Shown here: in pieces, positions 25,140 to 34,417 of the stretch
Position numbering within the stretch: the first letter of the stretch is position 1
Layout: each line of letters begins with the position of its first letter
Assembly: GCF_900114765.1 (NCBI RefSeq)
Contig: NZ_FOUD01000007.1
Location: 1-64,000, forward strand
Source: Halopseudomonas pachastrellae
GTDB taxonomy: Bacteria > Pseudomonadota > Gammaproteobacteria > Pseudomonadales > Pseudomonadaceae
Reading direction: 5' to 3'
DNA: 64,000 bases
Translations under genes and position numbers: made by a program
Notes under the pieces: generated by a model
Seen by the model: the letters and a program-made list of their open reading frames with translations, nothing else
The model's database searches: none
What the model was told of the DNA's origin: nothing

Positions 25140-25392
25140 GCTGCAAGGGCTTGGTAGCGCTGTCCAGCGATCTGCTGGACGGTGAACTGACGTGGAAACA
25201 GCGCATCGCGGTGCGTACGCACTGGCGATGTGTGTGCATTGCCGTCGTTTTATTCGCCAGTTGCGTGTCAGCCAGCGCGTGATTCGTCACCTCCCTGATG
25301 AGCAAGCCCCCGAGCTAGAGGCGCTGCTCAAGGCCATGCAGGCCCAGCAACAGCAAGGCTCAGACGCAGATTCAGGCGATTCTGCAAAATGA
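25133..25392 (+). pseudogene. Zinc-finger anti-sigma factor gene with -1 frameshift
   Basis: From its ATG the frame reads MLSCKGLVALSSDLLDGELT then WKQRIAVRTH, a standard zf-HC2 anti-sigma N terminus, and then derails to a stop at residue 50. The next frame over continues the family pattern immediately, LAMCVHCRRFIRQLRVSQRV, then HLPDEQAPELEALLKAM, to a stop at 25390-25392. Adding one C after CAC (25220-25222) restores H-x3-C-x2-C and an 86-residue protein. So one base is missing at about 25222, by mutation or sequencing error. As read, the product lacks both zinc cysteines and the C-terminal half and should not bind the sigma factor. Confidence 0.85.
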
Positions 25393-25404
25393 TTTGCATC
25401 CCGC

Positions 25405-25432
25405 TGTAACAGCGATCACCAAGCAACGTCTA
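25405..25432 (+). promoter_or_regulatory. Predicted ECF-sigma promoter of the hvfABC-like operon
   Basis: TGTAAC (25405-25410) and CGTCTA (25427-25432) are 16 bases apart, the spacing and core (GTAAC / CGTC) common to ECF-sigma promoters. The start codon of the peptide gene lies 58 bases downstream. The sigma gene is encoded just upstream, so autoregulated activation is the simplest reading. Confidence 0.6.
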
Positions 25433-25489
25433 GTATGCAGAGGGTGGCAATCCGTCACGCTCTTTATCAGACGTTACTGGAGAATGCGC

Positions 25490-25726
25490 ATGAAGAATCT
25501 CAATACCGCCGTCCTGACCCTTAGTGCCACTCTGCTGGGTGCCGCCGGTGCCGTACACGCCACCGAAAACCCCTTTGCCGTGCAGGAGCTGCAAAGCGGC
25601 TATAGCCTGGCCGACAACCACGGTGCCGGTGATATGGAAGGCAAGTGTGGCGAAGGCTCTTGCGGCGATGAAGAAGGCAAGGGCGATCAGGAAGGCAAGT
25701 GCGGTGAAGGCACCTGCGGTAGCTGA
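25490..25726 (+). CDS. hvfA: HvfA-type exported Cys-rich precursor peptide
   Basis: A 78-residue peptide. Residues 1-24 (MKNLNTAVLTLSATLLGAAG then AVHA) form a Sec signal peptide. A spacer follows to about residue 49, then the repeat tail EGKCGEGSCG, an acidic linker with a Cys-less repeat (EEGKGDQ), and EGKCGEGTCG. The cysteines are C53, C58, C71 and C76. EGKCG-type tails mark HvfA precursors, whose cysteines are oxidised by an MNIO enzyme to metal-binding heterocycles. The second of two ATGs is chosen because GGAG lies 7 bases away. Downstream genes are the modifying enzyme and its partner. Confidence 0.88.
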   Translation: MKNLNTAVLTLSATLLGAAGAVHATENPFAVQELQSGYSLADNHGAGDMEGKCGEGSCGDEEGKGDQEGKCGEGTCGS

Positions 25727-25728
25727 GG

Positions 25729-26574
25729 GTGAACGCAACCGTCAACCTGCCGGTGCACGGAGTCGGGCTGGGGCTACGCCGCAGTCTGCTCGGTGCGCTG
25801 GCACAGACGCCAGAGCCGGTCGCGGATTTTCTTGAGGTGGCGCCGGAAAACTGGATCGGTCTGGGCGGACGCCTGGCCCGCCAGTTTGCTGCGGTCTCCG
25901 AGCGTTATCCGCTGATCTGCCATGGCCTGTCCCTGAATCTGGGCGGGCTGGCGCCGCTGGATACGCGCCTGCTGCGTGATCTGCGTGCTTTTTTGGACGC
26001 CAATCAGGTGCAGGTTTACAGCGAGCACCTGAGCGCCTGCGGTGATCATGGCCAGCTGTATGACCTGCTGCCGGTGCCCTTTACCGAGGCCAACGTGCGA
26101 CGCATTGCCGAGCGTATCGCACAGGTACAGGATGCCCTGGGCAGGCCGCTGATTATCGAAAACGTCTCTGCCTATCTGACCCTGCCGGGTGAGATGAGCG
26201 AACCCGCGTTTGTTGCCGCCGTGCTGGATGAGGCCGACTGCCACCTGCTGCTGGATGTAAACAACGTTTACGTCAATAGCGTCAACCTGGGCGGCGATGC
26301 CGCGCCTTACATCAGCGCCATGCCCTCAAAGCGCATCGCCTACCTGCACATGGCCGGACACTTTGATGCCGAGCCTGATCTGAAAATAGACAGCCATGGC
26401 GCGCCTATTATCGACCCGGTCTGGGCGCTGCTGGAACACACCTACCAATGCCACGGCGTGCGCCCAACCCTATTGGAGCGTGACTTCAACATGCCGCCGC
26501 TGGAGGAGTTGCAGCGTGAGCTGCAGCAGATTCGGCATTACCAGCAGGCTGCAGCCATACAGGTGCGCGCATGA
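25729..26574 (+). CDS. hvfB: DUF692 / MNIO multinuclear iron peptide-modifying enzyme (HvfB type)
   Basis: A 281-residue TIM-barrel enzyme of the MNIO (DUF692) family, which uses iron and oxygen to modify peptide cysteines. Likely metal ligands are visible: His65 (LICHGLSLNLGG), His100 (YSEHLSACGDHG), Glu144 (IIENVSAYL), Asp176 (LLLDVNNVYVNSVNLGGD), His207 and His211 (YLHMAGHFD), Asp221 and His223 (DSHGAPIIDPVW) and Glu250 (LLERDFNMPPL). Start is GTG 2 bases after the precursor stop, so the two are translationally coupled. The substrate is almost certainly the preceding peptide. Confidence 0.92.
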   Translation: MNATVNLPVHGVGLGLRRSLLGALAQTPEPVADFLEVAPENWIGLGGRLARQFAAVSERYPLICHGLSLNLGGLAPLDTRLLRDLRAFLDANQVQVYSEHLSACGDHGQLYDLLPVPFTEANVRRIAERIAQVQDALGRPLIIENVSAYLTLPGEMSEPAFVAAVLDEADCHLLLDVNNVYVNSVNLGGDAAPYISAMPSKRIAYLHMAGHFDAEPDLKIDSHGAPIIDPVWALLEHTYQCHGVRPTLLERDFNMPPLEELQRELQQIRHYQQAAAIQVRA

Positions 26575-27305
26575 GTGTTGAGCTGCAACAGCGCTTTACC
26601 GCGCGCGTGCGCGCCCCGCACCAGCAGCCGTTGCCGGCAGCGCTGCCGGCGCAGCGGGTAGCGGTGTATGAGCGGCTGATCCGCAACAATATTGAGGGCT
26701 TTGTGCGTGGCACCTTTCCGGTGTTGCACAAGCTCCTGCCGACTGCGCGTTGGGATCAGTTGATTGATGCATTTGTGGCCGGCCACGCCTGCCAGTCACC
26801 GTACTTTCGCGACATTGGCGAGCAGTTTATTGATTGGCTGCAGAGCGGCTATCAGGCGGATGCCAATGACCCGCCTTGGCTGCTGGAGCTGGCGCACTAC
26901 GAGTGGGTGGAACTGGCGCTGGATATCAGCAGCGAGCAGCTGCCGGCGGGTGGGCAGGGCAGTGTGGATGCCGACGCCACGCTGCACTGGTCACCCCTTG
27001 CCTGGCCCTTGCTGTACCAATGGCCGGTGCAGCAACTGGGTACGGATTATCAACCTGTTGAGGCGCCGGCGCAGCCAACCTGCCTGCTGGTTTGGCGTGA
27101 TGGCGGGGACCGGGTGCGCTTTATGCAGCTCACGCCTTTTGCCTGGCAGCTGGCCGATTTGCTGAGCCGGGAGCCGATGTCCTTACGCAAAGCGCTGGCA
27201 CGTTTGAATGTGACAGCCGACGCCCAATTCATCACCGGGGCGCTGTGTCTGGTATCTGACTGGGTGGCCGCCGACGTGCTGCGTGCTACTCAACCTGCCT
27301 CTTGA
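26571..27305 (+). CDS. hvfC: DUF2063 partner protein (HvfC type)
   Basis: A 244-residue protein beginning MSVELQQRFTARVRAPHQQP. The hallmark N-terminal domain RVAVYERLIRNNIEGFVRGT then FPVLHKLLPTARWDQLIDAF identifies DUF2063, found next to DUF692 enzymes and thought to bind the precursor and present it to the enzyme. The C-terminal part (about 160-244, LLVWRDGGDRVRFMQLTPFA) resembles the winged-helix-like domain of this family. The ATG overlaps the hvfB stop (ATGA). No strong terminator follows. Confidence 0.9.
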   Translation: MSVELQQRFTARVRAPHQQPLPAALPAQRVAVYERLIRNNIEGFVRGTFPVLHKLLPTARWDQLIDAFVAGHACQSPYFRDIGEQFIDWLQSGYQADANDPPWLLELAHYEWVELALDISSEQLPAGGQGSVDADATLHWSPLAWPLLYQWPVQQLGTDYQPVEAPAQPTCLLVWRDGGDRVRFMQLTPFAWQLADLLSREPMSLRKALARLNVTADAQFITGALCLVSDWVAADVLRATQPAS

Positions 27306-27361
27306 AATAACGCCTATCTGGCTGATTTATCTAGCTTTACCAAAACCCGCCGCTGAGAGAG

Positions 27362-27396
27362 TTCGATGTGCAGGGGAAAGTTCCCCTGTCATCGAA
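27362..27396. promoter_or_regulatory. Long hairpin ahead of the porin gene
   Basis: TTCGATG + CAGGGGAA pair with TTCCCCTG + CATCGAA, giving a near-perfect 15-base stem with a 2-base loop. There is no T run, so a classic terminator is doubtful. It could stabilise the hvfC 3' end or act in the porin leader, about 130 bases before that start codon. Confidence 0.45.
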
Positions 27397-27526
27397 TGTT
27401 CATCTTCACGCAACTGATCTGAAATACAGCACTGCGAATATTCCCTCCAACACCGGGCCCGTCCCATCAACGCGCCCCAATGTGTTGTTTCACTGTCAAC
27501 GCAAAATACTACTGAGGGAAGACTCA

Positions 27527-28576
27527 ATGACTCTGCGCAAGCACATCGCTGGATTCGCTGTTACTGCACTGGCTGCTGCCATACCGGCCGTCGCCATGGC
27601 CGACGTAAGCATCTACGGCCGCGCCCACGTATCTGTGGATTTCCTGGATGACGGTGCTGATTACTCCGAAACCAACCTGTCCAGCAACTCTTCCCGTCTG
27701 GGCTTCAAGGGTGACCACGAAATCAACCCGAACCTGACCGCTTTCTTCCAGATCGAGCAGCAGATTGACTTCGGCACCGACAACGGTAGCTCTTTCAACA
27801 CCCGCGATACTTTCGTTGGTCTTAAAGGCGGCTTCGGTTCTGTACGCATGGGTCGTTTCGACAGCCCCTTCAAAGCAGCTCGTGGCCCGGCTAACCTGTT
27901 CGGCGACCAAGTCGGCGACATGCGTAACTTGACTCGCGTTGGTAACGCCCGCTTCGACGAGCGGTATGACAACACCATCGAGTACACCACCCCGGACATG
28001 AGCGGCTTCTTCGCCAAACTGGGTTACTCCGTACAAGAAGGTACTGTTGCTAACCAAGACACCGACGAAAGCGTATTCAGCGGCTCGCTGAACTATGCTG
28101 GCGACGCTCTGGAAGCCGCTGTTGCCTACGAAACTGCTGAAGAAGATACCGGTCGCGGCGAGCGTGACGGCGTCCGCGCTGCTGGTGCCTTCAAGATCAC
28201 TGACGGCTTCAAGCTGGTTGGTTTCTACCAGACTGTTGACTACACCAACCCGGCTGTTACCGCCGCTGTTCAAGACGCTCTGACTTCCGACACCTACGGT
28301 GTAGGCGCTGAGCTGAAGCTGGCTTCCGCCACTGCTCTGAAAGGCATGTGGATGACTCGTGATGCTGACGCTGACGACTTTGACACCGACATGATCGCTG
28401 TTGGTATCGAGCACAAGCTGGACAAGGCTGTACGTGTATACGCCAACTACGCCATCACCGAGAACGACGCTAACGTTGCTCTGACTCCTTGGGGTCAAGC
28501 ACGTACCGCCAACCCGGCTGGTGCTGCTGGTGAAGACGCTTCCGGCTTCTCCGTAGGCCTGCGTTACGACTTCTAA
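27527..28576 (+). CDS. General outer-membrane porin (OmpC-like, Gram-negative porin family)
   Basis: A 349-residue porin with a signal peptide (MTLRKHIAGFAVTALAAAIP then AVAMA) and a beta-barrel of alternating residues. DVSIYGRAHVSVDFLDDGA, SRLGFKGDHEINPNLTAFF, FVGLKGGFGSVRMGRFDSPF and the C-terminal GFSVGLRYDF with terminal Phe (the BAM recognition end) are diagnostic. The extracellular loops are rich in Asp and Glu, so the pore may favour cations. A GAGGGA ribosome site precedes the ATG. An earlier ATG in frame lacks any signal peptide. Codon use looks like that of a highly expressed gene. A terminator follows. Confidence 0.93.
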   Translation: MTLRKHIAGFAVTALAAAIPAVAMADVSIYGRAHVSVDFLDDGADYSETNLSSNSSRLGFKGDHEINPNLTAFFQIEQQIDFGTDNGSSFNTRDTFVGLKGGFGSVRMGRFDSPFKAARGPANLFGDQVGDMRNLTRVGNARFDERYDNTIEYTTPDMSGFFAKLGYSVQEGTVANQDTDESVFSGSLNYAGDALEAAVAYETAEEDTGRGERDGVRAAGAFKITDGFKLVGFYQTVDYTNPAVTAAVQDALTSDTYGVGAELKLASATALKGMWMTRDADADDFDTDMIAVGIEHKLDKAVRVYANYAITENDANVALTPWGQARTANPAGAAGEDASGFSVGLRYDF

Positions 28577-28608
28577 TCCCGTCTTACGATAGGAACAGAA
28601 GTAACCCC

Positions 28609-28643
28609 AAAGCCGGACTGTTACAGAAAACAGTCCGGCTTTG
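28609..28643 (+). terminator. Rho-independent terminator after porin
   Basis: AAAGCCGGACTGTT pairs with AACAGTCCGGCTTT around a short loop, ending in TTT. It lies 32 bases after the porin stop. Confidence 0.88.
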
Positions 28644-28744
28644 TCATTAAAGTGACATCCAACAGTCTTAATCTCGTCGCCAAGTGGTCATGAATGGTGA
28701 TCACCAACGGACCCAATGTTCACTTGTGCCAGGAGTTTTATCCC

Positions 28745-29458
28745 ATGCGTCAATTGCTCTGTCTCGCCGCCGCTGCACTGCTGTCTGCCTGTGCCCAGCA
28801 GGCCCCCGTCAAACTCTACTCGGGCGCCGAACAGCCGACCTCTCAGGTGCTGGTAGTAGAAATGCCCAACACCCTGGAAGTGCTGAACATCAACGGCCAG
28901 CCGGCACCGGAAGCCAACCGCATGGTAGGTAACAGCCTGCGTCAGCTGGAGCTGCAGCCGGGCAAGTACCGCATCAATGCCTACTTTGAAAATGGCTATG
29001 ACGTAGGCGGTGGCCTGAGCCACGAAATCGTCCGCACCCGCAGCGCCACTTTCCTGGTTAACGGCCAGGCTGGCGATGTATGGCGCCTTGAAATTGATGA
29101 GCCGAGCAACCTGCGTGAAGCCGAAGCCATGGAAGATGACTTCTCCGGCTACGCAGTCAACACCCGCACTGGCGAGCGCGTTGCCAGCGAGCCGGGTCCT
29201 CGTTACGTCTCCATGCTCGGCCAGATGTTTGGTGGTGGCTCTGTAGTTGCTGCCCAGGACAACGGCATTGCCCCGCTGGGCGCTGCGCCGCAGGCCCAAG
29301 GCGCAGCTGCCCCGGCTGCCATCCCGGCACCGTCGCAGGCCGCCGCTCCGGCCCAAACCCTGCCGCACGACGCGTCTACCCTGGCAACCCTTAAGCAGAT
29401 TTACCTGATGCTCAGCCCGGAAGGCCGCGATGCCTTCCTGGAGTGGGCCGCTCAGTAA
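28745..29458 (+). CDS. DUF2057 (YccT-like) family lipoprotein
   Basis: A 237-residue envelope protein. MRQLLCLAAAALLSACAQQA is a lipoprotein signal with lipobox LSAC. Residues 30-130 (VLVVEMPNTLEVLNINGQPA, GNSLRQLELQPGKYRINAYF, FLVNGQAGDVWRLEIDEPSN) follow DUF2057, and the C terminus LKQIYLMLSPEGRDAFLEWA matches the end of YccT, an inhibitor of curli assembly in E. coli. An Ala/Pro/Gln-rich linker (about 180-212) joins the two. An AGGAG ribosome site supports this start. Function here is not known. Confidence 0.78.
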   Translation: MRQLLCLAAAALLSACAQQAPVKLYSGAEQPTSQVLVVEMPNTLEVLNINGQPAPEANRMVGNSLRQLELQPGKYRINAYFENGYDVGGGLSHEIVRTRSATFLVNGQAGDVWRLEIDEPSNLREAEAMEDDFSGYAVNTRTGERVASEPGPRYVSMLGQMFGGGSVVAAQDNGIAPLGAAPQAQGAAAPAAIPAPSQAAAPAQTLPHDASTLATLKQIYLMLSPEGRDAFLEWAAQ

Positions 29459-29495
29459 GAATGTAATGCCCCGTCAGCTTGTGTGCTGCACGTTT

Positions 29496-29523
29496 ATCCC
29501 CGCCTCGCGCGGGGATTTTTTTT
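29496..29523 (+). terminator. Rho-independent terminator after DUF2057 gene
   Basis: ATCCCCGC pairs with GCGGGGAT around CTCGC, followed by eight T. Confidence 0.9.
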
Positions 29524-29530
29524 CATGTGC

Positions 29531-29825
29531 CGGTAGGGTGGTCAATCGCATAGCGTTGGCCACGCGCGCTCCCGTAGGCGCCGATCAGCCCGAGGCCCAT
29601 GGTGGACAAACCAGAGGCCTGTCCACCCTGCATATACCTGCCGGTGGCTTGATGCAGTCCCCGTCGGTAGGGTGGTCAATCGCGTAGCGTTGGCCACGCG
29701 TGCTCCCGTAGGCGTCGACCAGTTCGAGGCCCATGGTGGACAAACCAGAGGCTTGTCCACCGGTGGCTCAATGCGGGGACTCTTCGGTAGGGCGGTCTAA
29801 GCCGCAGGCGTGGCCGCGCTTGCTC
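29531..29825. repeat. Three tandem intergenic repeat copies
   Basis: Copies begin with CGGTAGGG at 29531, 29665 and 29785. The first two share about 100 bases (TGGTCAATCGC, TAGCGTTGGCCACGCG, GCTCCCGTAGGCG), and each contains the hairpin GGTGGACA / TGTCCACC (29600-29626, 29735-29761). The third copy is a diverged fragment that stops at the next gene. Unit lengths are 134 and 120 bases. No coding frame spans them. The array fills the whole gap of about 370 bases between the DUF2057 gene and the convergent serine hydrolase. Confidence 0.8.
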
Positions 29826-31025
29826 CTAACGCGCCGCCTCGCCATCAATGGCCTGCTGTACCTGGCGGAAGAACGCCAAGCGCTCCTTGCTCTGGGTGCC
29901 GCCCTGGCTGTCGGTTGCCTGTGGCCAGTTGCCGTTGGAGGCGATCACCAGTTGGCGGTTGGGGTCGATAAAGATGCCCTGGCCGAAAATACCCTGCGCC
30001 ATGTAGGCGCCGTCATCCAGCGTCCACCACTGAAAACCGTAACCGGCGCCCGGGCGACCAATATCCACCTGCTTGGTGGTGGCCTCGCTGATCCAGCCCT
30101 CGGGCAGCACCTGTTTACCACCGGCAACGCCGCCACCCAGCATGAACAGACCAAAACGCGCGTAATCGCGGGTCGCTGCTTGCACACAGCAACCGCCAAT
30201 TTCATGGTCGGTGGAGCCCAGCATCCAGCTAGCGTCCTGCTGCATGCCAAAGGGAATCCAGATCTTCTCGGACAGGTATTCAGCCAGCGGCTTGTTGGCG
30301 GCAGAACTGGCCAGCACACCGATCAGGTTGGTTTCACCGGTCTTGTACACCCACTTGGTGCCGGGCTCGGCTTCTGCTGGCAGTTGCCGCATGTAGCTGA
30401 CGGTCACGTCTACGCCCGGGTCTGCGTTGTGGGAGTTGAACAGTGCCACGTCCGATTGCGGGTCGGCGTAGTCCTCATTCCAGGCAACGCCGGAGGTCAT
30501 GGTGAGCAGTTGTCTGATGGTGACGTTGTCGTACGCGCTGCCCTTCAGGTCAGGGATATAGTCCGACACCATGTCGTCGATGCTGTTGATGTAGCCATCC
30601 TGAATGGCGGCACCAACCAGGGTAGAGGTGAAGGACTTGGCGACCGAAAAGCTGGTCCAGCGCCCGTCAGGCCCAAAGCCCAACCCGTATTTTTCAAGCC
30701 GCACCTTGCCGTTGTGCACAATCACCAGCGCGGCGGCATGCTGGGCCGTCATGTAGGCTTCGACATCCACGCCCACATCCAGCGGCTCACCCTCAGGCAG
30801 CGGATAGACGTCACCGCCAGCGGGAATCACGCGGGATTCGCTCAGCACCGGCAGGCGGTCCATCGCGCGAAAAGCGGCGTCGCGCTGATCGCTGCTCCAG
30901 AACAGGACATTGCTGTCGGTGGGCAGGTTGAGGGCCAGACGGCGCATATCGTCATCGGCGGTTGCCCAGAAAACGCCGCCAGCCAGGCCCAGCAGCACCA
31001 TGAGCGCGATAATCCCTTTCTTCAT
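29826..31025 (-). CDS. Membrane-anchored serine hydrolase, beta-lactamase family
   Basis: A 399-residue protein of the class C beta-lactamase / esterase EstB fold. MKKGIIALMVLLGLAGGVFW is a signal anchor. The SxxK nucleophile motif is S127-V-A-K130 in WTSFSVAKSFTSTLVGAAIQ. TIRQLLTMTSGVAW, WVYKTGETNLIGVLAS and YGFQWWTLDDGAYMAQGIFG are typical of the wider family. A GGAG ribosome site supports the start. Such enzymes are mostly esterases or D-aminopeptidases; true beta-lactamase activity should not be assumed. A related but separate gene lies at the window end. Confidence 0.87.
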   Translation of the reverse strand: MKKGIIALMVLLGLAGGVFWATADDDMRRLALNLPTDSNVLFWSSDQRDAAFRAMDRLPVLSESRVIPAGGDVYPLPEGEPLDVGVDVEAYMTAQHAAALVIVHNGKVRLEKYGLGFGPDGRWTSFSVAKSFTSTLVGAAIQDGYINSIDDMVSDYIPDLKGSAYDNVTIRQLLTMTSGVAWNEDYADPQSDVALFNSHNADPGVDVTVSYMRQLPAEAEPGTKWVYKTGETNLIGVLASSAANKPLAEYLSEKIWIPFGMQQDASWMLGSTDHEIGGCCVQAATRDYARFGLFMLGGGVAGGKQVLPEGWISEATTKQVDIGRPGAGYGFQWWTLDDGAYMAQGIFGQGIFIDPNRQLVIASNGNWPQATDSQGGTQSKERLAFFRQVQQAIDGEAAR

Positions 31026-31230
31026 GGGTGTACTCCGTTTTTTATTGTTGTTCAGGGTGCGCTGATCAATGCGACATGCACAGCGCATATGGCATAAATC
31101 AGGGCTCCCCACGCGTAACTTACGTGACATGTGGCCTCGATTGGGCGTGATCGCAGCTAAATAAGCAGGTGTGATCCGCTGGCCGTCGCTTGCTAAATAC
31201 CCCGGCCGGGCAAGGGCTTTTGCTGGTGCC

Positions 31231-32133
31231 TCAGTCCGGCGCCTTGGCGATCAGCTCGCGTTGCACGCGTACCGCCGTTCGCTTGGGGCGCACGTGCTTG
31301 CCACGCCCTTCAAGGTGGGCGCGGGTAAAGGCCGCGCCAAACAGCAGAATCATTGAGGAGTAGTTAACCCACAACAGCAGCAGCGCCAATGAACCGGCCG
31401 CGCCATAAGCAGACGCAGTGGCGGAATAGGCCAGGTAAAAGGCGATCAAAAAGCGACCCACCGTAAACAGCACCGCCGTGATAAAGGCGCCCACCAGCAC
31501 ATCGCGCCAGGACAGCAACACATCAGGCAGAATCTTGAACATCGAGGCGAACAGCAGGGTAGTCAGGCTCAGCGACAGGGCAAATTCAATGGCCACCATC
31601 GCCGGCCCCGGAATCGGTAGCCAGCTGTCAGCAAAGGCCATGATGGCGCTGAAGGCGACCGACAGCATCAACGACACCAGCAAAATAAAGCCAATGGCCA
31701 GTATCAGGGTGAGCGACAGCAGCCGGCTTTTTATCAGCAGCCACAGGTTATTGCGCGATGGCCGCGGCGCCACGCCCCAGATCTGGTTCAGCGACTGCTG
31801 CATCTTGGCGAATACTGTGGTAGCGCCCACGATAGTGGCGAATATACCGATAAGCGCTGGCCAGATACCGCTATTGTCGATCTGCGAGTTCGACACCGCC
31901 GTCTGAATCACCCCCGCCGCCTCAGGGCCGATGGTGCCCTCAAGCTGCGAAAACAACTGCCCCTGCACCGCGCTCTCACCCAACACTAATCCCACCAACG
32001 CCACCACCACAACGAGCACCGGCGCAATGGAAAACACAGTAAAAAAGGCCAGCGCTGCGGCGTAGATAAACGCCTGACTATCAAGCCAGTTCTGTACCGC
32101 TGCGCGGAAAATACCGAACCAGTGTTTGATCAT
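31231..32133 (-). CDS. YihY / BrkB-family inner-membrane protein
   Basis: A 300-residue protein with about six membrane helices. AAALAFFTVFSIAPVLVVVV near the N terminus, FAKMQQSLNQIWGVAPRPSR in the middle, and YSATASAYGAAGSLALLLLW then VNYSSMILLFGAAFTRAHLE are the conserved YihY/BrkB core. The once-proposed ribonuclease BN role was withdrawn for the family and the function remains unknown. The C terminus is basic and likely cytoplasmic. The gene stands alone. Confidence 0.92.
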   Translation of the reverse strand: MIKHWFGIFRAAVQNWLDSQAFIYAAALAFFTVFSIAPVLVVVVALVGLVLGESAVQGQLFSQLEGTIGPEAAGVIQTAVSNSQIDNSGIWPALIGIFATIVGATTVFAKMQQSLNQIWGVAPRPSRNNLWLLIKSRLLSLTLILAIGFILLVSLMLSVAFSAIMAFADSWLPIPGPAMVAIEFALSLSLTTLLFASMFKILPDVLLSWRDVLVGAFITAVLFTVGRFLIAFYLAYSATASAYGAAGSLALLLLWVNYSSMILLFGAAFTRAHLEGRGKHVRPKRTAVRVQRELIAKAPD

Positions 32134-32323
32134 AGGGGGGGGCTGCTGGGGAATTTGTGAGTCATCGGAAGGACACCTTATTTTTTAGTTGCGCGAAGGG
32201 GAAGTCGCCATTGTAGGTACGACCGGCTCAGCTGGCCAATGTTCATGGGGGAGGCGTTTGGTGATGCGCTCACTGCTTGTAGCTGCCCACCATTTTGCTG
32301 GCCAGACGCTACCGGTTTGCGGC

Positions 32324-33227
32324 TCAGTAGTCTTTGGCTGCGCTATCGGTTGGCATGGCCCAGAGGTGCGCGGCGACCAGGGCGCGCCAGGGGGCGAATT
32401 GGCTTAGCCATTTTTGGGTAAAGGCCTGGTCTGGCGGCTCGGGCAGGTTGAGCAGGGAGCCGAGGCGTTTGCGTACTACAACGTCGCCGTGCAGGGAGCC
32501 ATCCAGTGCGCCGTAGCCGCGCAGTAGGATGTAGCTTTGTGTCCAGGGGCCGATGCCTTTGATCTGGTTGAGGGCGGCGCTGATCTCGTCGGCTGGTGGT
32601 TGGGGCTGGGCTGCCCAGTGGTCGAGGGGCAGGGCGCCGCTTTCTACGGCGCCTGCCAAGCGGGTTAGGGTGGTGGCTTTGCTGGCGGAGAGGCCGCAGC
32701 TGCGCAATTGCTCGGGGCTGGCGGCCAGCAGCTGATCGGGCAGCGGGTGGCAGATCATGCCGTTGGCCAGCGGCGTGCCGAGATGGCGAATGAGTTTGCG
32801 GCGCACCGAGATGGCCGCTTCTACGCTGATCATCTGGCCAATCACGGCCCAGCAGGCGGCTTCAAAGGGGCTGCCGCTTTGTGGCATGCGCAGGCCCGGG
32901 GTTTGGGCGAGCAGGGGGCCTATTTCCGGGTGTTTACTATGTGCAGTGTGCAGGCTGTCGATGTCTTGCTTAAGCCCCAGCATGCTGCGCAGTTGCTGCT
33001 CCAGTTGTGCGGGAGTGCTGTCGGCGCCCTGCAGTGTGGCCTGGGCCTGGCCGGGCGTGTTGAAGTCCAGTTGCAGCTGGGCGGGTTGACCTTGCCAGTG
33101 CAGGGCTTTCTCGATGCGCAGGTCAAGGACTCGCTCGGCTACCTGCTCCCGGTCACGGGCGTAGAAGCGCAGCACGTCCGCATGCCGAAAGTCTGCCGGT
33201 AGCACGAGTGTCAGTGTGGTGTCTGAT

Positions 33228-33235
<8 letters not shown>
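32324..33235 (-). CDS. alkA: DNA-3-methyladenine glycosylase II (AlkA family)
   Basis: AlkA removes alkylated bases from DNA. The 303-residue product has the helix-hairpin-helix LNQIKGIGPWTQSYILLRGY followed by LHGDVVVRKRLGSLL, in which the Asp of GDVVVRK is the expected catalytic residue. FEAACWAVIGQMISVEAAIS is the conserved central helix. The ATG overlaps the end of ada by 8 bases, so the two repair genes form one operon and are probably induced together by methylated Ada. The N-terminal 100 residues match the AlkA N-domain only loosely. Confidence 0.9.
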
Positions 33236-34292
<1,057 letters not shown>

Positions 34293-34417
34293 GGGCTGGC
34301 TCTGGCCGAGGTGTGTGCTGTGATGGTGCCTGCGCGGGGCGGTAGCCGCATCCACTATCTTGCTACTGAATCGGCAGACGGTCATCATCGGGCTGTTCAT
34401 GCCAGCCGAGTTTATTC

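Noticed and set aside
29531..29825. Possible CRISPR array
   Set aside because: Units are 120-134 bases and diverged, with no short repeats separated by unique spacers; no cas genes are present.
29826..31025. Antibiotic-resistance beta-lactamase
   Set aside because: SxxK and fold fit the wider serine hydrolase family, but the typical class C Tyr-x-Asn and KTG pattern is not clear; an esterase role is more likely.
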